From Sphaerulina vaccinii (taxonomy: Eukaryota > Ascomycota > Dothideomycetes > Mycosphaerellales > Mycosphaerellaceae), in assembly GCA_022570795.1 (NCBI GenBank), contig JAKUDP010000012.1, positions 124,001-188,000 on the forward strand: 64,000 nt of DNA, in the 5' to 3' direction. Shown piece by piece: positions 8,358-18,743 of this stretch. A program made the translations under genes and the position numbers. The notes under the pieces were generated by a model that saw only the letters and a list, made by a program, of their open reading frames with translations, was not told where the DNA came from and did no database searches. Numbering within the stretch: the stretch's first letter is position 1; each line of letters begins with the position of its first letter.

Positions 8358-10796
8358 ATGCCGCCGGAAGATGGTATCTCAGTCCATAAGAGGCGTCTGG
8401 GAAACTCGCCTCTTTCGAGCATCTCGTCGCTGCCATATCGCCGCAGCAATGCCTCGCTCTCGAACCTCTTCTCATCGACGACTCTCCCAACAGGATCCCC
8501 GAATCAGTCCGGCGCATCCACTCCGGTAGCAGAGAGAGTCAATGGCTCCGTCTTCTCTCCAGCGGGCTCGACCGTGCGGTCTCCTTCGCCTGCGCCGTCA
8601 GGCCAGATCGCCAGCAATGATACCCGGGAATTGATCTTGAGAGCATACTCGCCTTATGTCTCCGTATTGGCATCACAGGATACGGAGGAGCTCGTACGGC
8701 ACAAGGGCATCGCTGGTGGTCTGCTGGACCTTCTACGACCCTTCGGCGAGCATGTCCAGGGCAAGATCACGATACGCGACAGTACTGGCATCAGTAAGAT
8801 GTATGATGACTTCTCACTGCGATTCGTGGGCGTGCGAGATGGTCTGGACAACCCGCGAAACACAGAGCGCAAGAGCACAGAATCTACCTCTTCGCAGAAA
8901 GGTCATAAACGAGGCGCATCTCTGCTTGAGTACAAGCCTGCCCGACTGCGAACCGGAGGCGATGTAGGCCAGGTTGAGGAACTGGTCGAGCGACACCTGA
9001 CATTCTACGAAGAGAACTCAGGTCCGGTTGAGGCCAGCTACATGACAGTCAATGATACGGCATCAGTGCCTGACCCGCACGCAACTTCTCCTTTCTACAG
9101 CTTGTACCTCCGGCGACTGCTATCTGGCTTACCCATGACCCCTTCAGAGACATTCTCACACCCGGTGGCCTCGGTCATAGCCATCTCTTCACGATCACCT
9201 TCGCCGATTGAGGAGTTGCGCAGTTTGTACGATTCTTCTAACAGTGGCAAGCATCGACTACCACAGTGGGTGCATAATGAGTTCTTACGATACTATGTTC
9301 TGATACACGACGAGGACTATGACGATATCACGAAATCCATGGCTTTGTACGACCAGATGAAAAGGCACTTTGGCTTGCATTGCCACCTTCTTCGATTGCG
9401 TAGCACACAATGTGTTTCTTCCGATGACGATAGTGTGAGGCTACCACCAGTGGAGTGGTCTGCTGCGGCCGAAGACCTAGCAGAGATTGTCCGGCGAGAG
9501 TCGAATGAGGATGAAGAGGATCCTACTCCTTACATCTTCGAGACTGACGCGACTGCACTGCGAGCATTTGTGCGGGAGATGGTTACGCAGTCCATCATAC
9601 CTTCCATGGAGCGAGCGTCGGCAACCTGGAACGACCAAGTGGCATCTCGGAGGCGAGGGCTCAGTGGCAGGTTCATGTCCATGTCGAAGCGCTTTACTGC
9701 CTTCGGTGGTGGGCGGAACTCGTCGAGTCCTCTGCTGGGTGGTGCAGGTAGCAACTACGACAGCTTGCAGGGCTTCTATCGACCTGAAGCTCCAGAAGCC
9801 GTGATGCGAAAGCTGGCAGACTATGCTATGATGTTGCGCGACTTCAAGCTCGCGCATGGCACTTATGAGATCCTTTGCCAAGACTTCAAGAATGACAAAG
9901 CGTGGCGACATTATGCTGGCGTCAACGAGATGGCAGCTGTGAGCTTGCTTCTGGCCACTGGAGCGAGCAACAAGATTCGCATAGAAGGGATCGATCAATA
10001 TCTCGAGACTGCCTACTATTCCTACGTGACGCGAGCTGGAGCGCCATATAACGCACTGCGGACACTTGTTCTCGGTGTGGAATTGTTGAAGATGCGAGGC
10101 GGCAACGCTCTTGACGATGCCGCTCGGTGGTCAAATAGAATACTGGACGATCGATTAGTGGGGTCTGTTGGCCATGCACTACTCACAGAACGCATAGCGA
10201 CATGCTGGGGCGAGCGACAGGCAATTGGTGGGCTGGCTGATATCGATCGACGTCGAAAGGCTGCATTCTGGAATACGCTCGGGGCTGACGCCTGGCTACG
10301 ACTCGAGAAGGCGTCGCAGGCTGAGAGATGCCTGAACGAAGCTTTCCGGCTGTATCGTCTGGAGGGTAGCGAAAGCACTATTGGGTTTCTCAACATGGCG
10401 AAACATCTCTACACACTTCAGGAAGCTGTGTCTGCCAACCGAGGTGGCGTACATCATCTCGACGAAGACGATTTGATAGACGAGATCGAGCCTGTACAAG
10501 AAGAGAGCGAGCAACTAGTACAACAGACTCCTGCTCCAGGACATGGTCATCGGAAGAGTCTGAGCACGAGCGCACCTCCGATTGCAGGAACATTAGGACA
10601 TGCTCATGCTCATAGGAGAAGCATCAGTACTGGTGGCCCGCCTCCTATGCCTGCATCTTTCGACCCACTCGGCGCTGTGCCGAGTGCATATGATGGAGCA
10701 GGTGCAAGGCAACTCAATCCGCCTGGTGTTGGTGATGCGCCACCTCTGAGTCCGGTACTGGAGCGAAAAGAGAGGAGAGATGATGGGTTCCAATGA
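8358..10796 (+). CDS. TRS85: TRAPPIII subunit TRS85-like trafficking protein
   Basis: Single-exon 812-aa protein with ATG at 8358. A Ser/Pro-rich disordered N-terminus (about 1-85) precedes the family start block (AYSPYVSVLASQDTEELVRH, GGLLDLLRPFGEHVQGKITI), which is typical of the TRAPPC8/Trs85 domain. The middle and C-terminal parts are helical (FKLAHGTYEILCQDFKNDKAW, then WLRLEKASQAERCLNEAFRL), like TPR-type repeats. The tail after about residue 705 is low-complexity with His-rich AHAHRR. TRS85 defines TRAPPIII, the GEF complex for Ypt1/Rab1 in autophagy and ER-Golgi traffic. It is divergent from the CCA1-TTI2 gene. Confidence 0.88.
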   Translation: MPPEDGISVHKRRLGNSPLSSISSLPYRRSNASLSNLFSSTTLPTGSPNQSGASTPVAERVNGSVFSPAGSTVRSPSPAPSGQIASNDTRELILRAYSPYVSVLASQDTEELVRHKGIAGGLLDLLRPFGEHVQGKITIRDSTGISKMYDDFSLRFVGVRDGLDNPRNTERKSTESTSSQKGHKRGASLLEYKPARLRTGGDVGQVEELVERHLTFYEENSGPVEASYMTVNDTASVPDPHATSPFYSLYLRRLLSGLPMTPSETFSHPVASVIAISSRSPSPIEELRSLYDSSNSGKHRLPQWVHNEFLRYYVLIHDEDYDDITKSMALYDQMKRHFGLHCHLLRLRSTQCVSSDDDSVRLPPVEWSAAAEDLAEIVRRESNEDEEDPTPYIFETDATALRAFVREMVTQSIIPSMERASATWNDQVASRRRGLSGRFMSMSKRFTAFGGGRNSSSPLLGGAGSNYDSLQGFYRPEAPEAVMRKLADYAMMLRDFKLAHGTYEILCQDFKNDKAWRHYAGVNEMAAVSLLLATGASNKIRIEGIDQYLETAYYSYVTRAGAPYNALRTLVLGVELLKMRGGNALDDAARWSNRILDDRLVGSVGHALLTERIATCWGERQAIGGLADIDRRRKAAFWNTLGADAWLRLEKASQAERCLNEAFRLYRLEGSESTIGFLNMAKHLYTLQEAVSANRGGVHHLDEDDLIDEIEPVQEESEQLVQQTPAPGHGHRKSLSTSAPPIAGTLGHAHAHRRSISTGGPPPMPASFDPLGAVPSAYDGAGARQLNPPGVGDAPPLSPVLERKERRDDGFQ

Positions 10797-11167
10797 GTGA
10801 ACGAGAGTCCTGTGGCATCTTTGATGATTAGCGAGGCGTGAGGCGTTCTGTGGGCAAGTAGCATAGCATACCATATACATTGACAGGTCTATAGGTCTTT
10901 CAGGAACTATCGTAAGAGACCATATCTCTGTGCGGCACATTACTCGCATTACGACCCAGGCTGCACTTGACCTAGGTTTCCCGACACGAACACCACTCAT
11001 ACCGCCGCATACGCTGCTGTCGCTGCAAAGATGGCCAACTTGATCACACATCGCTACTGAATTCTAATATTGATTCCAATGAGTGTAATTCGTATCAACT
11101 ATCGAAACGACAAGGTGCATGCTAAAGCAAAGCTCCATTCTCGTGTAATTCATCCCCTCTCGTCGCC
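10797..11167. other. convergent 3' region
   Basis: The 371-bp space between the stops of TRS85 and the minus-strand orphan. It holds only 3' UTR-type sequence and antisense frames of no merit. Confidence 0.55.
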
Positions 11168-11698
11168 TCATGCCTGGCGCCATTCCCGCCGTCTCTGTTG
11201 ACATTTCACTGCCTTCACAGCAGCATCGTCAGAGGTCCAAGTGACCCAATGACCACCGGTGAGCCACACGTTGCACTCAGTCTCCTGTCCAGTCCTGTCT
11301 ACGAAGTAATAATCGTAGGTCTGATCGGTCTGAAAGTCAAGCTTGACAAACTTGCCGCCAACGATCGGGATATCACGAATTGTCGAGAGCTTGTAATGAG
11401 AAATCCCAGTCGAAGCACGGTACCACTCCTCAGTGTCGCCGCGTGAGTCGACCTCCCAGTTTGGACTGTTGTCCTGAGTGTGCGTTCCGCCATGAGACAT
11501 GGCCCTGATTTCGCCAGGCTTGACTTCATTTTGGGTTTGATGCCTTTCTTTGCTGCTTCGGCGGATCCCTTTGGCGAGCCAGTACTTGTCTCCCCCTTTC
11601 GAAGTGAGTTCTTGAACTTCGAAGTCCTGCGCACTGGGAATGGACGCTAGGATGTCGTCTTTAGTGAGGGAGGTGGCCATTGTAGCTGTAGTGAACAT
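11168..11698 (-). CDS. hypothetical protein, 176 aa
   Basis: Intact ATG-started ORF (11698) with a second in-frame ATG at codon 7. No signal peptide or membrane segment. The C-terminal half (VKLDFQTDQTYDYYFVDRTG, then ECNVWLTGGHWVTWTSDD) looks like a beta-rich fold with aromatic strands. I do not recognise the family. Coding is supported by length, balanced composition and lack of any better frame. A mitochondrial location is not excluded but is unsupported. Confidence 0.5.
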   Translation of the reverse strand: MFTTATMATSLTKDDILASIPSAQDFEVQELTSKGGDKYWLAKGIRRSSKERHQTQNEVKPGEIRAMSHGGTHTQDNSPNWEVDSRGDTEEWYRASTGISHYKLSTIRDIPIVGGKFVKLDFQTDQTYDYYFVDRTGQETECNVWLTGGHWVTWTSDDAAVKAVKCQQRRREWRQA

Positions 11699-12616
11699 GG
11701 GGATCGTAAAGAGATGTTCTTCTGATTAAGCTTGTTCCGTTTGGGTTTGGAATGGTAGCTGATGTGAGTGTAGTGGTTGCTGAGAAGGCGCAGAGATGCT
11801 AACTTATAGTCTAACGTCTCTGTTTGTACACCTCGTAACCGCGGTCTCTCCGGCCAGCGAGGCTATGGCTATGACATTGCTGGAAGGCGTGGTATCAGCT
11901 AGCCACTGTGCTCTAGATGGCCTGGATTTTCAATGGATCGATGCACACTTGACCGCCGTGCTAACACCGTGAAGTGCTTCCTTGGCTGAACAGGTGGTCG
12001 TACGTTACGGTGTATTGCGGTATAGCCATGGCGCAGGTGATTTGCCATGCATATACATGTACGTTAACGAAGTTCTGCAGTATGGACATCAGCTAGCCAT
12101 GAGAACGGTTTCTTGTCCTGTGTCATGACACTTTCCCGTGGCGTCGACTCTGTCGAGGCCTTCACAGCTTACGCTGCCCAGTAATGCACCAAAAGTTTGG
12201 AAGTCGATGGTTCCGATGCCGGGCTGTAATGCTGGTGGTGTGTGTCGAAGAGGGAAGGTGGAGGATTGAAGAGTGAGGAGTTCTTTCTTGGCAAATTCTG
12301 ATTTGTCTCAACTGTTCTTTCATCCTCAACTCCAACTCCAATGACAACCACCCAGCCAGATGCTCACGCCCATGCCAATACAAGCTCGCTGTACTCGCAT
12401 GAGACCCAATGTATTGTGGCTGCCTGATGATGCTCAACATGGTGCAGCACAGCTGTCCAGACGACGCGTCCGCATCCCAAGACAATGCGTGGCTGGCTGA
12501 GCTTGTGCGGTGAAGCCGATGAACAAGTTCTACCATGAGGATTGAGAGTACTTCCTAGCCCGATACTAATACTCACAGACTTCTACTGTAGCAATGTGGC
12601 AGTATCATCATCCGAG
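11699..12616. other. intergenic, regulatory space
   Basis: About 0.9 kb between divergent genes. The 9-mer agctagcca occurs twice (near 11896 and 12092). Just before 12617 the stretch from about 12550 to 12593 looks like a 5' UTR intron (CTAAT branch, CTGTAG acceptor). A 124-codon minus-strand frame (12162-12536) has no recognisable features. Confidence 0.45.
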
Positions 12617-13602
12617 ATGAGTTCTGATATGGCTATTGACGAACCTGTTGCGGGCGATGCTCCCGTCATGGAGATCAGAGCGATGATGGCAATCGAAGCA
12701 GGGCCAGGAGTTGGCCAGCCCGTTCATGAAATGCTGACGCTGTCCGCTCTGATCAACTCCGACTACAAGCTAGCTGCTCAGACAACATATGTATCTCTGG
12801 TCAACCATGCTACAAATTCTCCAGAAGTTAACGACTTCCTACGTGGTGTAATCTGGAACGACGATCCTGAATGCGAGCTCTTCTGGAACGCTCCCAACAA
12901 CAATTTGAGCTACAGCACAGGTGGTACATGGGCCTTCAAGTACAAGACAGGCGGATTTTCCAAACCAGAGCTAATCCATCGCTCGCATATCGGAGACTTG
13001 CAATGGCTTCATGCAATGGCCGAAGCTGGCGATTGGCCAAACGACACCAAGCAGAAACTTATGCAGTGGCTAGAGACAATGTACACTCTAGCCACGGGTG
13101 CACTTGATCCTGGCACACCTATTCAGAATACAGCTGTAGCGAGATGGTTCGATGATCCCTCGAATTATCAATCAATCGGCGAACTCCTTACCCATCGACA
13201 TCAATCTCCTGCCAACATCTCCCATCGAGCCTTAGGGAGTTGCTTCACATTATACAGGACTCGTATGCTACTGGTCATACTTATCGCGAGCGATTAAGTG
13301 ATCGACCGGATAGCTGGGGTGCAATTGTTAACTTACACTCCTATGCTGGACAAGATGTGCGTTATCCAAATAAGCATGAACACTTGGATCATGGCGACCA
13401 AGATGTCAGCTCAGTGGATATCAGTAATCTGGACTCTTGGAGTGGATTGCTGGGCTGTCGCGATGCAGTGGATAGATGCATCACTCTCGCCAATTTCTGG
13501 AATCGCAAGGCTCAATGGTCTGTGGTGCAGCAATGGTTAGATAGCAGTGTATTTCAGATCTCGGCGAAGGCTACTAGGAGCGACAACAGGATCGAATCGT
13601 GA
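12617..13602 (+). pseudogene. orphan protein with HxxQDxYATGH motif, frameshifted near 13240
   Basis: The first ATG is at 12617 (MSSDMAID). The frame is open to RALGSCF near 13240; the sequence then makes sense only in the next frame (LLHIIQDSYATGHTYRERL, running to a stop at 13602). Loss of one base in GGGAG/TTGCTT explains the break and restores RALGS-LLHIIQDSY. A 104-nt intron (13136-13239) is the alternative, but its donor GTAGCG and acceptor GGAG are poor. The His/Gln/Asp/His spacing recalls helical zinc-phospholipase-like folds, which is speculative. Full length would be about 328 aa. No function is assigned. It may be a recent pseudogene, an assembly error or a badly spliced gene. Confidence 0.55.
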
Positions 13603-13863
13603 CTTGCTTCATCGACTGCAGAGCGAAAAGGGGAGCTGAAGGAAGATCTCAACCAGCAACACGAGCGCATGCAAAGGAGACCGAAGGATCTAGAGACCAT
13701 ACTCAAGCAAGCCCGCGCACAAAGGTAGTTTTCGCATTCGATGCTATTGGGAACGCGTTCAAGAGAGGTTCTGTGCATATATTTGCTTTTCCTCCCTCTC
13801 AACGCATCATACCCTTCCTTTGCCAGCCCTCCCGCAATGTCTATCTGCGTTGGTTTCCGTGAG

Positions 13864-14478
13864 CTACTCCACTGTCCATGCCATATCTCTACCTGTCTTC
13901 TTCCCCTTTTCAGCAAGCCTCTGCTCGAAAGTCCTGCTGCACTTTGTGCATGACCAGTCATCTAGCATCGGGACATAACCAGCCAAACCTGGGTCAGTCG
14001 GAAATACCAACGCTTTTTCAACATCTGCCCCAAAATACTCTCGCATACATGCTTTCGCATCTTCCATGTCCGATTTATGCACAACATCGCCATCCATACT
14101 CATGACCCTCATCTCCCTGATAAGTTTCACATGGGTTGCGGCGACTTGATCGTATAATTTCTCGGCGCCACACATTCCATATACGACGAATGATGAGGAG
14201 TCGCCGCAGAGTGACGAGGCGAACTGGTGTCGGCTAGCTCTGTCCACGTGGAGAAGATGTGGAAGGTGCGCATTTAATAGGATCTGATTGTTGGGATTCT
14301 GGAGCCCTTGTGCGATCTCGTAGCCGGCATTGCAAAGACAGTCGCAATCGGAGCATCTGCACGCGTAGTGACGTGTTGTGGTGTCGGCGGTGAAGGTGAG
14401 GTCGTAAATGATGTTGTATAGTTCTTGTGGGAGTTTAGTTTCGAGGTGAGTTCGGAGGGAGGTGGTGGAGGAGTCCAT
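13864..14478 (-). CDS. LPQEL-motif (F-box-like) family protein A
   Basis: Intact 204-aa ORF with ATG at 14478. N-terminal ETKLPQELYNIIYDLTFTAD resembles the first helices of fungal F-box-like domains. A Cys-rich stretch (CRCSDCDCLC, about residues 41-50) and a second conserved block (HLPHLLHVDRASRHQFASS) follow. A CxxC pair (SCTKCS) near the C-terminus could bind zinc with the first Cys cluster. It is a clear relative of the next gene (15161-15589) and a more distant relative of three genes at 37-39.6 kb. F-box proteins usually bind SKP1 in SCF ubiquitin ligases; whether these short proteins do is unknown. Confidence 0.65.
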   Translation of the reverse strand: MDSSTTSLRTHLETKLPQELYNIIYDLTFTADTTTRHYACRCSDCDCLCNAGYEIAQGLQNPNNQILLNAHLPHLLHVDRASRHQFASSLCGDSSSFVVYGMCGAEKLYDQVAATHVKLIREMRVMSMDGDVVHKSDMEDAKACMREYFGADVEKALVFPTDPGLAGYVPMLDDWSCTKCSRTFEQRLAEKGKKTGRDMAWTVE

Positions 14479-15160
14479 GTTGGTAGTGCCAGTCAGTATC
14501 GGTTTCGGGCAAAGAGTATCGTTCCTGTCGGTTAGAAGGAAAAATAGGAGAGGAGCTTAAGGTGAAAGTTTCGAGTGAGTGGATCAGCCACGTGGGTATC
14601 TGTAGTAGCATCTTGCTTTTCTTTTGTACTGGTTGTTGTGGAGGTGTAACTTTTGCACTCGACCTCTGCTGGGACATTCCATTCGCTACTATAGTAGTAC
14701 TGATGCTCTCCATATTGCTGAGCTCCTTGGCATTTCTCCTGCGTGGAGACTTTAGGCCGTGGTTACCTGGGCCCATGCGCAGGCGCTGTGCCTACTTTCA
14801 CTCCACGTAAAGTGACTTCGAGTTTAGTCAGCCCATTATCGGCCTCTCATGGTGTTCTCTGTCTACGACTCACCTCGTCACCATTTCCCTGCCTGGAGAC
14901 TGAATGCCCCAATTGTGAGACACCATGCGAGAAGCAGTGGGCGCTACCTGATCCAAGCAGAGCTTCAGCACCTGCTCCATGGCATTGATTAGGTATTCGC
15001 AAGACCCTGCTTCACTTCACACCTTCAATCTGCAGAAGCTCCAGAATCTGAGTTCCCCAATTAGCTTTGAAACGTGGCGTCAGTGAAGAGCTCTAATAGA
15101 GCTACATACCTCATCGCCTCCCGTCCACACAATCTTGTTCACAAGATCTGCGCTCGTGCG
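14479..15160. other. intergenic; possible lost 3' exons of the 15.2-kb gene
   Basis: On the minus strand, directly below the TAA that ends the neighbouring ORF, the same frame stays open (RTSADLVNKIVWTGGDE) to a GTATGT donor near 15110. A CTGAC branch and a plausible last exon follow, ending near 15010. This looks like the severed tail of that gene. The rest holds no gene that I can support. Confidence 0.4.
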
Positions 15161-15589
15161 TTAAAGCATCGTGTGTTTCTGCATTGGGATCGCCCGTCCA
15201 ACAATATCTTTCCCGAGATACTTCCATCGAATCTTCTTGATGAACTGATAGTGGACCGGATCAATCGCGCATAACTTGTCGCCTGCGAAGGTACCAAATA
15301 TCATGAAGACCGAACTCTCGTAATATGATGCTGCAAACTTGAACCTGCTAGCATGGTCGACGTGAAGAAGGCGAGGAAATGCTTCGTTCAGGGTGGTATG
15401 GGACGGGTACTTTGCCTGAAGCTCGTGGGCCTTGTTCATGCTCGGACCTTTGTAATTGGTGTTGCGCACCAAGAGGTGGACCTTGGGAGATGCGGTGAAT
15501 GTGAGATTGTAGATCTCGTCGTAAAGTTTCTGTGGCAGTGTTTCGAGGCTGGCGCGAAGGGCGAGGCTGGGATCCTTGAAGTCAGCCAT
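15161..15589 (-). CDS. LPQEL-motif family protein B, probably truncated
   Basis: ORF of 142 aa with ATG at 15589. ETLPQKLYDEIYNLTFTA and FPRLLHVDHASRFKFAAS match its neighbour at 13864-14478, so the two are tandem paralogues on the same strand. The frame ends at TAA (15161-15163) but remains open and protein-like beyond it up to a good splice donor. This suggests one nonsense change cut the gene short. If translated as is, it lacks the Cys clusters of paralogue A. Confidence 0.55.
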   Translation of the reverse strand: MADFKDPSLALRASLETLPQKLYDEIYNLTFTASPKVHLLVRNTNYKGPSMNKAHELQAKYPSHTTLNEAFPRLLHVDHASRFKFAASYYESSVFMIFGTFAGDKLCAIDPVHYQFIKKIRWKYLGKDIVGRAIPMQKHTML

Positions 15590-15900
15590 GATGTGTTAGT
15601 GCAAAGCCAATGGAGGTCTGATGTTGTTGTGGTGTCTGTGTCGGGACTGGAAGTGTAAGTAATATAGTGGCGATCCCGGGCGTGAACGAGGTGAATGTAA
15701 AGCTGCGACCATCTCACTTGACCGGCATGTCTCATTCCTCACTTCGTCGAGAGCGCTTAGCACACCGGCTATTACCGATCTGAAATGACATCGAGCAGCT
15801 CTACGTAGACTGAGAACGCGTTCATTTGAGCGTTCGCTACGTGTCGAAACACAGCGTTGAGACCTGGATGGCAGGAGGCGAAGTTGGCATTGGCTTTTGT
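15590..15900. other. intergenic
   Basis: A 311-bp space between the start of LPQEL protein B and the stop of the next minus-strand gene. Nothing recognisable. Confidence 0.5.
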
Positions 15901-17151
15901 CTACCATCTCTTCTTATCTTCAAAGTCCTTTCCAGACCTTTCACGCTCTATCCTAGAGTCAAAATCCTTCTGTGCTTCTGCTTTCGCGAGCTGCCGATCT
16001 TCATCACTTGAAGAGAAGCTAAAGCTGTCGCCACTCGAAGAGGTGGTTTTTCTGGCAACCGGCGCTGGAGCTCTCGTCACAGGCTGCACTGGCTTGCCGG
16101 AGGTAGCTTGCTGTCGTAATCTTTCCCAGGCACTCCCACTTTGCGCAGGCTTCGACTCTTCCTGGCTCGTGAAAGCATCCTGTCTTGGCTCCTGCCGTCT
16201 CTGTGGAGTCGAAGCATTCTGCTGACTCTTCACGTAACTCGCCTCCTGCTGCCTCTGTATACCCTCAGTCTGCCTCCTCGCCTGATCATCACTCATCATG
16301 GAAGTATCTCCGCCAGCCACATCTACGAACTCGGCACCAAAGGCACCACCTGTAGGACTCATGTCATCGTTTCCACTCCTCCCACTCTGCTGCTGCGGTC
16401 TCGTTTTCCACGCCTCTTGCGCGCGACTCCTCTGCCTCGCCATGTCAAAGGTCTCACCCTGACTATTCCTCTTTCCGGGACTATCATCAACCTGTCTCCC
16501 TCCCGGCAATCCCGTCCCACTCTTCAACTTCGCCTGTGCTTGTAGCGCGTCCATCAACTCCTTCAGTCTCCCGTCCATAGCCCTCCCCGCAGTGCCCACA
16601 GTCAAAGCATAACTGCTGAAGAAGGTCTGTCCCATGATTGTACCCACCAACATATACGCATTAAAGCGAGTGAAATGCCACATGAATCTCGCTCGTTTCC
16701 CGGTGAGCATGATGAACCTTTCGAACTTGAACTTCTCTGGGTTGGGTGTCCAGCCTGGGAAGCGGAATTTCGATGCTCCTCTGTAACAAAGCGCCCCGGC
16801 AATACCTGCACCGATGGGAGCACCATAGCTCGCTATTCTGACTGATTTGGTGAAGTGGAAGGCTAATGCATCGGCTTCTTCTTGGGTGATTGGTCGACCG
16901 AGGGCCGTTTGGGCCTGTTGAGCGGATTGTGTTATGGCCGAATAGAGTTGGGGTGGATGTTGGTCTGCGAAGATTGGTTTGGGCAGTTGAGAGACATTGA
17001 CGTGCACGCCATGAGGCAGCGAGACGTAGGATGAGTTGCGTGTGGACAGTTCTGTTGGAGAGCGATCGCCATAGTATTGGTCTGCGTCTGTTGGAGGAGA
17101 GTCGGAGGAGGTGAAGGAGTCGGGGGGCGAGGACGCTTCTTCGAGCACCAT
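15901..17151 (-). CDS. conserved fungal membrane-anchored protein, unknown role
   Basis: The ORF is open from an ATG at 17316, but the in-frame ATG at 17151 has a better context (CAAAATGG) and removes an unlikely leader, giving 416 aa. Residues about 95-125 hold a short conserved block (ITQEEADALAFHFTKSVRIA) followed by weak hydrophobic segments (YGAPIGAGIAGALCY; NAYMLVGTIMGQTFFSSYAL) that could be membrane hairpins. The C-terminal 200 residues are disordered, Gln/Ser/Arg-rich, and end in a charged coiled-coil-like tail (QLAKAEAQKDFDSRIERERS). I recall this architecture as widespread in ascomycetes without known function; a mitochondrial or ER membrane location is possible. Confidence 0.68.
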   Translation of the reverse strand: MVLEEASSPPDSFTSSDSPPTDADQYYGDRSPTELSTRNSSYVSLPHGVHVNVSQLPKPIFADQHPPQLYSAITQSAQQAQTALGRPITQEEADALAFHFTKSVRIASYGAPIGAGIAGALCYRGASKFRFPGWTPNPEKFKFERFIMLTGKRARFMWHFTRFNAYMLVGTIMGQTFFSSYALTVGTAGRAMDGRLKELMDALQAQAKLKSGTGLPGGRQVDDSPGKRNSQGETFDMARQRSRAQEAWKTRPQQQSGRSGNDDMSPTGGAFGAEFVDVAGGDTSMMSDDQARRQTEGIQRQQEASYVKSQQNASTPQRRQEPRQDAFTSQEESKPAQSGSAWERLRQQATSGKPVQPVTRAPAPVARKTTSSSGDSFSFSSSDEDRQLAKAEAQKDFDSRIERERSGKDFEDKKRW

Positions 17152-17420
17152 TTTGGCTGTGATATGGAATGTTTGTACAATGCTCCGAAGCTCAATGGCA
17201 ATGGCAGTGGAGTGGAGTGGAGGTCGTGACGTCTTGAAGACATTCACTTGGCCGGATTCTGCCACGTGCGGATGTGGGGATATCAAACCTTCTCTCTGCA
17301 CAATTACAGCAGACATGGGCTTGACATGAACTTCGTTTTATCTATACAATGGTCTAGAGCTGACCAGCTCAGTACATCACTGCCATCAGGCCTATGTACT
17401 ACGACATCTAGTCCTAAATG

Positions 17421-18432
17421 CTATAATACACCCGCCTCCTTCAGCGAAGCAGTCACATTATCTGCCACGATCAACGTGATGACAGTGTGAGGAGCTATCC
17501 TGAAGAAGTATGTCCAAAAGCCACGATAGAAGCGAAGAGGTCCTTCCTTTCGATATGCCTGCATAGCACAGTCAAGTACGCCCTTGTACTGCGATCCTCC
17601 TCGCTGCATTCGTGTCTTGAGGAAGTCAAAAGGCAACCCGAAGAATGAGGCAAAGAATCCAGCGACGCCAGATGCAGCAATCGTGATGTTGCGGTCTGAT
17701 ATAGAAGTATGTTGCTTGAATTGATGCTTCGATTCGGAGAAGAAGGCAAGCTGTTTAACAGAATCAATGAGCGCCTGGGAGAATACTTGAATGAGAACTT
17801 CTTACCTGGCCGAAATTGGTCGCCATAGCTCGGAGAATGGTCGGATTACAGCCTGACCACAACGCAGTAATCCCTTCGCTCTTCGTGATCCTCACGAGGG
17901 CATCAACAACAGACCGATAATTTTGCCTCTGCTCTCGGGGCTTCATCCCATCACTCTGAAGACGGATCAGAGCAACCTCTGCTGGGTTGGCGAGCGCTGC
18001 AGCCAGACCTCCTGCGCTCAGCGATGCAGCAGTCCGGTCTCCAAAGCCTACAGATCGGCCTTGACTCTCAGCTCTGGTCTTTGCGTATGCGAGGAACCGA
18101 TCGAAGAATCCTAGACGGAGGGTTGCATAGGATGCTTGTCGAAGCCAGGCTGCGGATATGCCATTGTATAAGCTGAAGAAGCCATCTCCTGCGATGACTT
18201 TGCGAGCTACTGCGAACGGTGTCTGCCCTTTGCCTGCTGCTCCTTCGCCGAGAAGTTGGAGACGGGTTTTGACTAGGTCAATGGGCTGAGTACATGTTGT
18301 CGCAACGATACCAGATCCACCTCCGATCACGAATGGTAGAAGTCGTTTCCCGGTTGATGCTAGAGCCGTTTTCGCTACCGCTGGAGTCTCGGATCCTGAT
18401 GGAGTGCTGCTGGGCGGCTTCGGATCTGACAT
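17421..18432 (-). CDS. mitochondrial carrier, 2-oxoglutarate/malate type
   Basis: Two exons, 18432-17806 and 17750-17421, phase-0 intron of 55 nt (GTAAGA..ACAG), giving 318 aa. Three carrier repeats show PxDxxK-type signatures: QPIDLVKTRLQ, NPAEVALIRLQSDG and LPFDFLKTRMQ. The second-repeat signature and the following LWSGCNPTILRAMATNFGQ match the oxoglutarate/malate carrier group (SLC25A11-like) better than dicarboxylate or phosphate carriers. It would exchange 2-oxoglutarate for malate across the inner mitochondrial membrane. A disordered Ser/Pro-rich N-terminus of about 30 residues precedes repeat 1. It is divergent from the acyl-CoA dehydrogenase gene, separated by about 310 bp. Confidence 0.9.
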
Positions 18433-18743
18433 TGTGTCGCAGCCATTGTCAACATTCCATTGACAGCCAATATCTATCGAGACTCATACCAAAGATCTGC
18501 ATGTTTATGGTCCTCGGTAGCGGGGATACCAGATCTGCATAGCCGATTATTCCCGGAAGCATCGCGGGGTGGCCGTAAACCAATTCCATGAGTTACAGCA
18601 CATTGCTGACGCTTATTTCAACAGCAGTGTACGAGTCCATATTAGGCGGATGGACAGGAGTAAAGCATGTGACAGATCGTCCTAAACAGTCACTGTTCAC
18701 CAGTGCATGTCTTGGCATGCTCTCGGCTAATGCTGCTTCGACC
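18433..18743. promoter_or_regulatory. divergent promoter: carrier / acyl-CoA dehydrogenase
   Basis: A 311-bp space between two mitochondrial metabolism genes transcribed away from each other. No clear TATA box. Short open frames inside are not supported. Confidence 0.45.
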
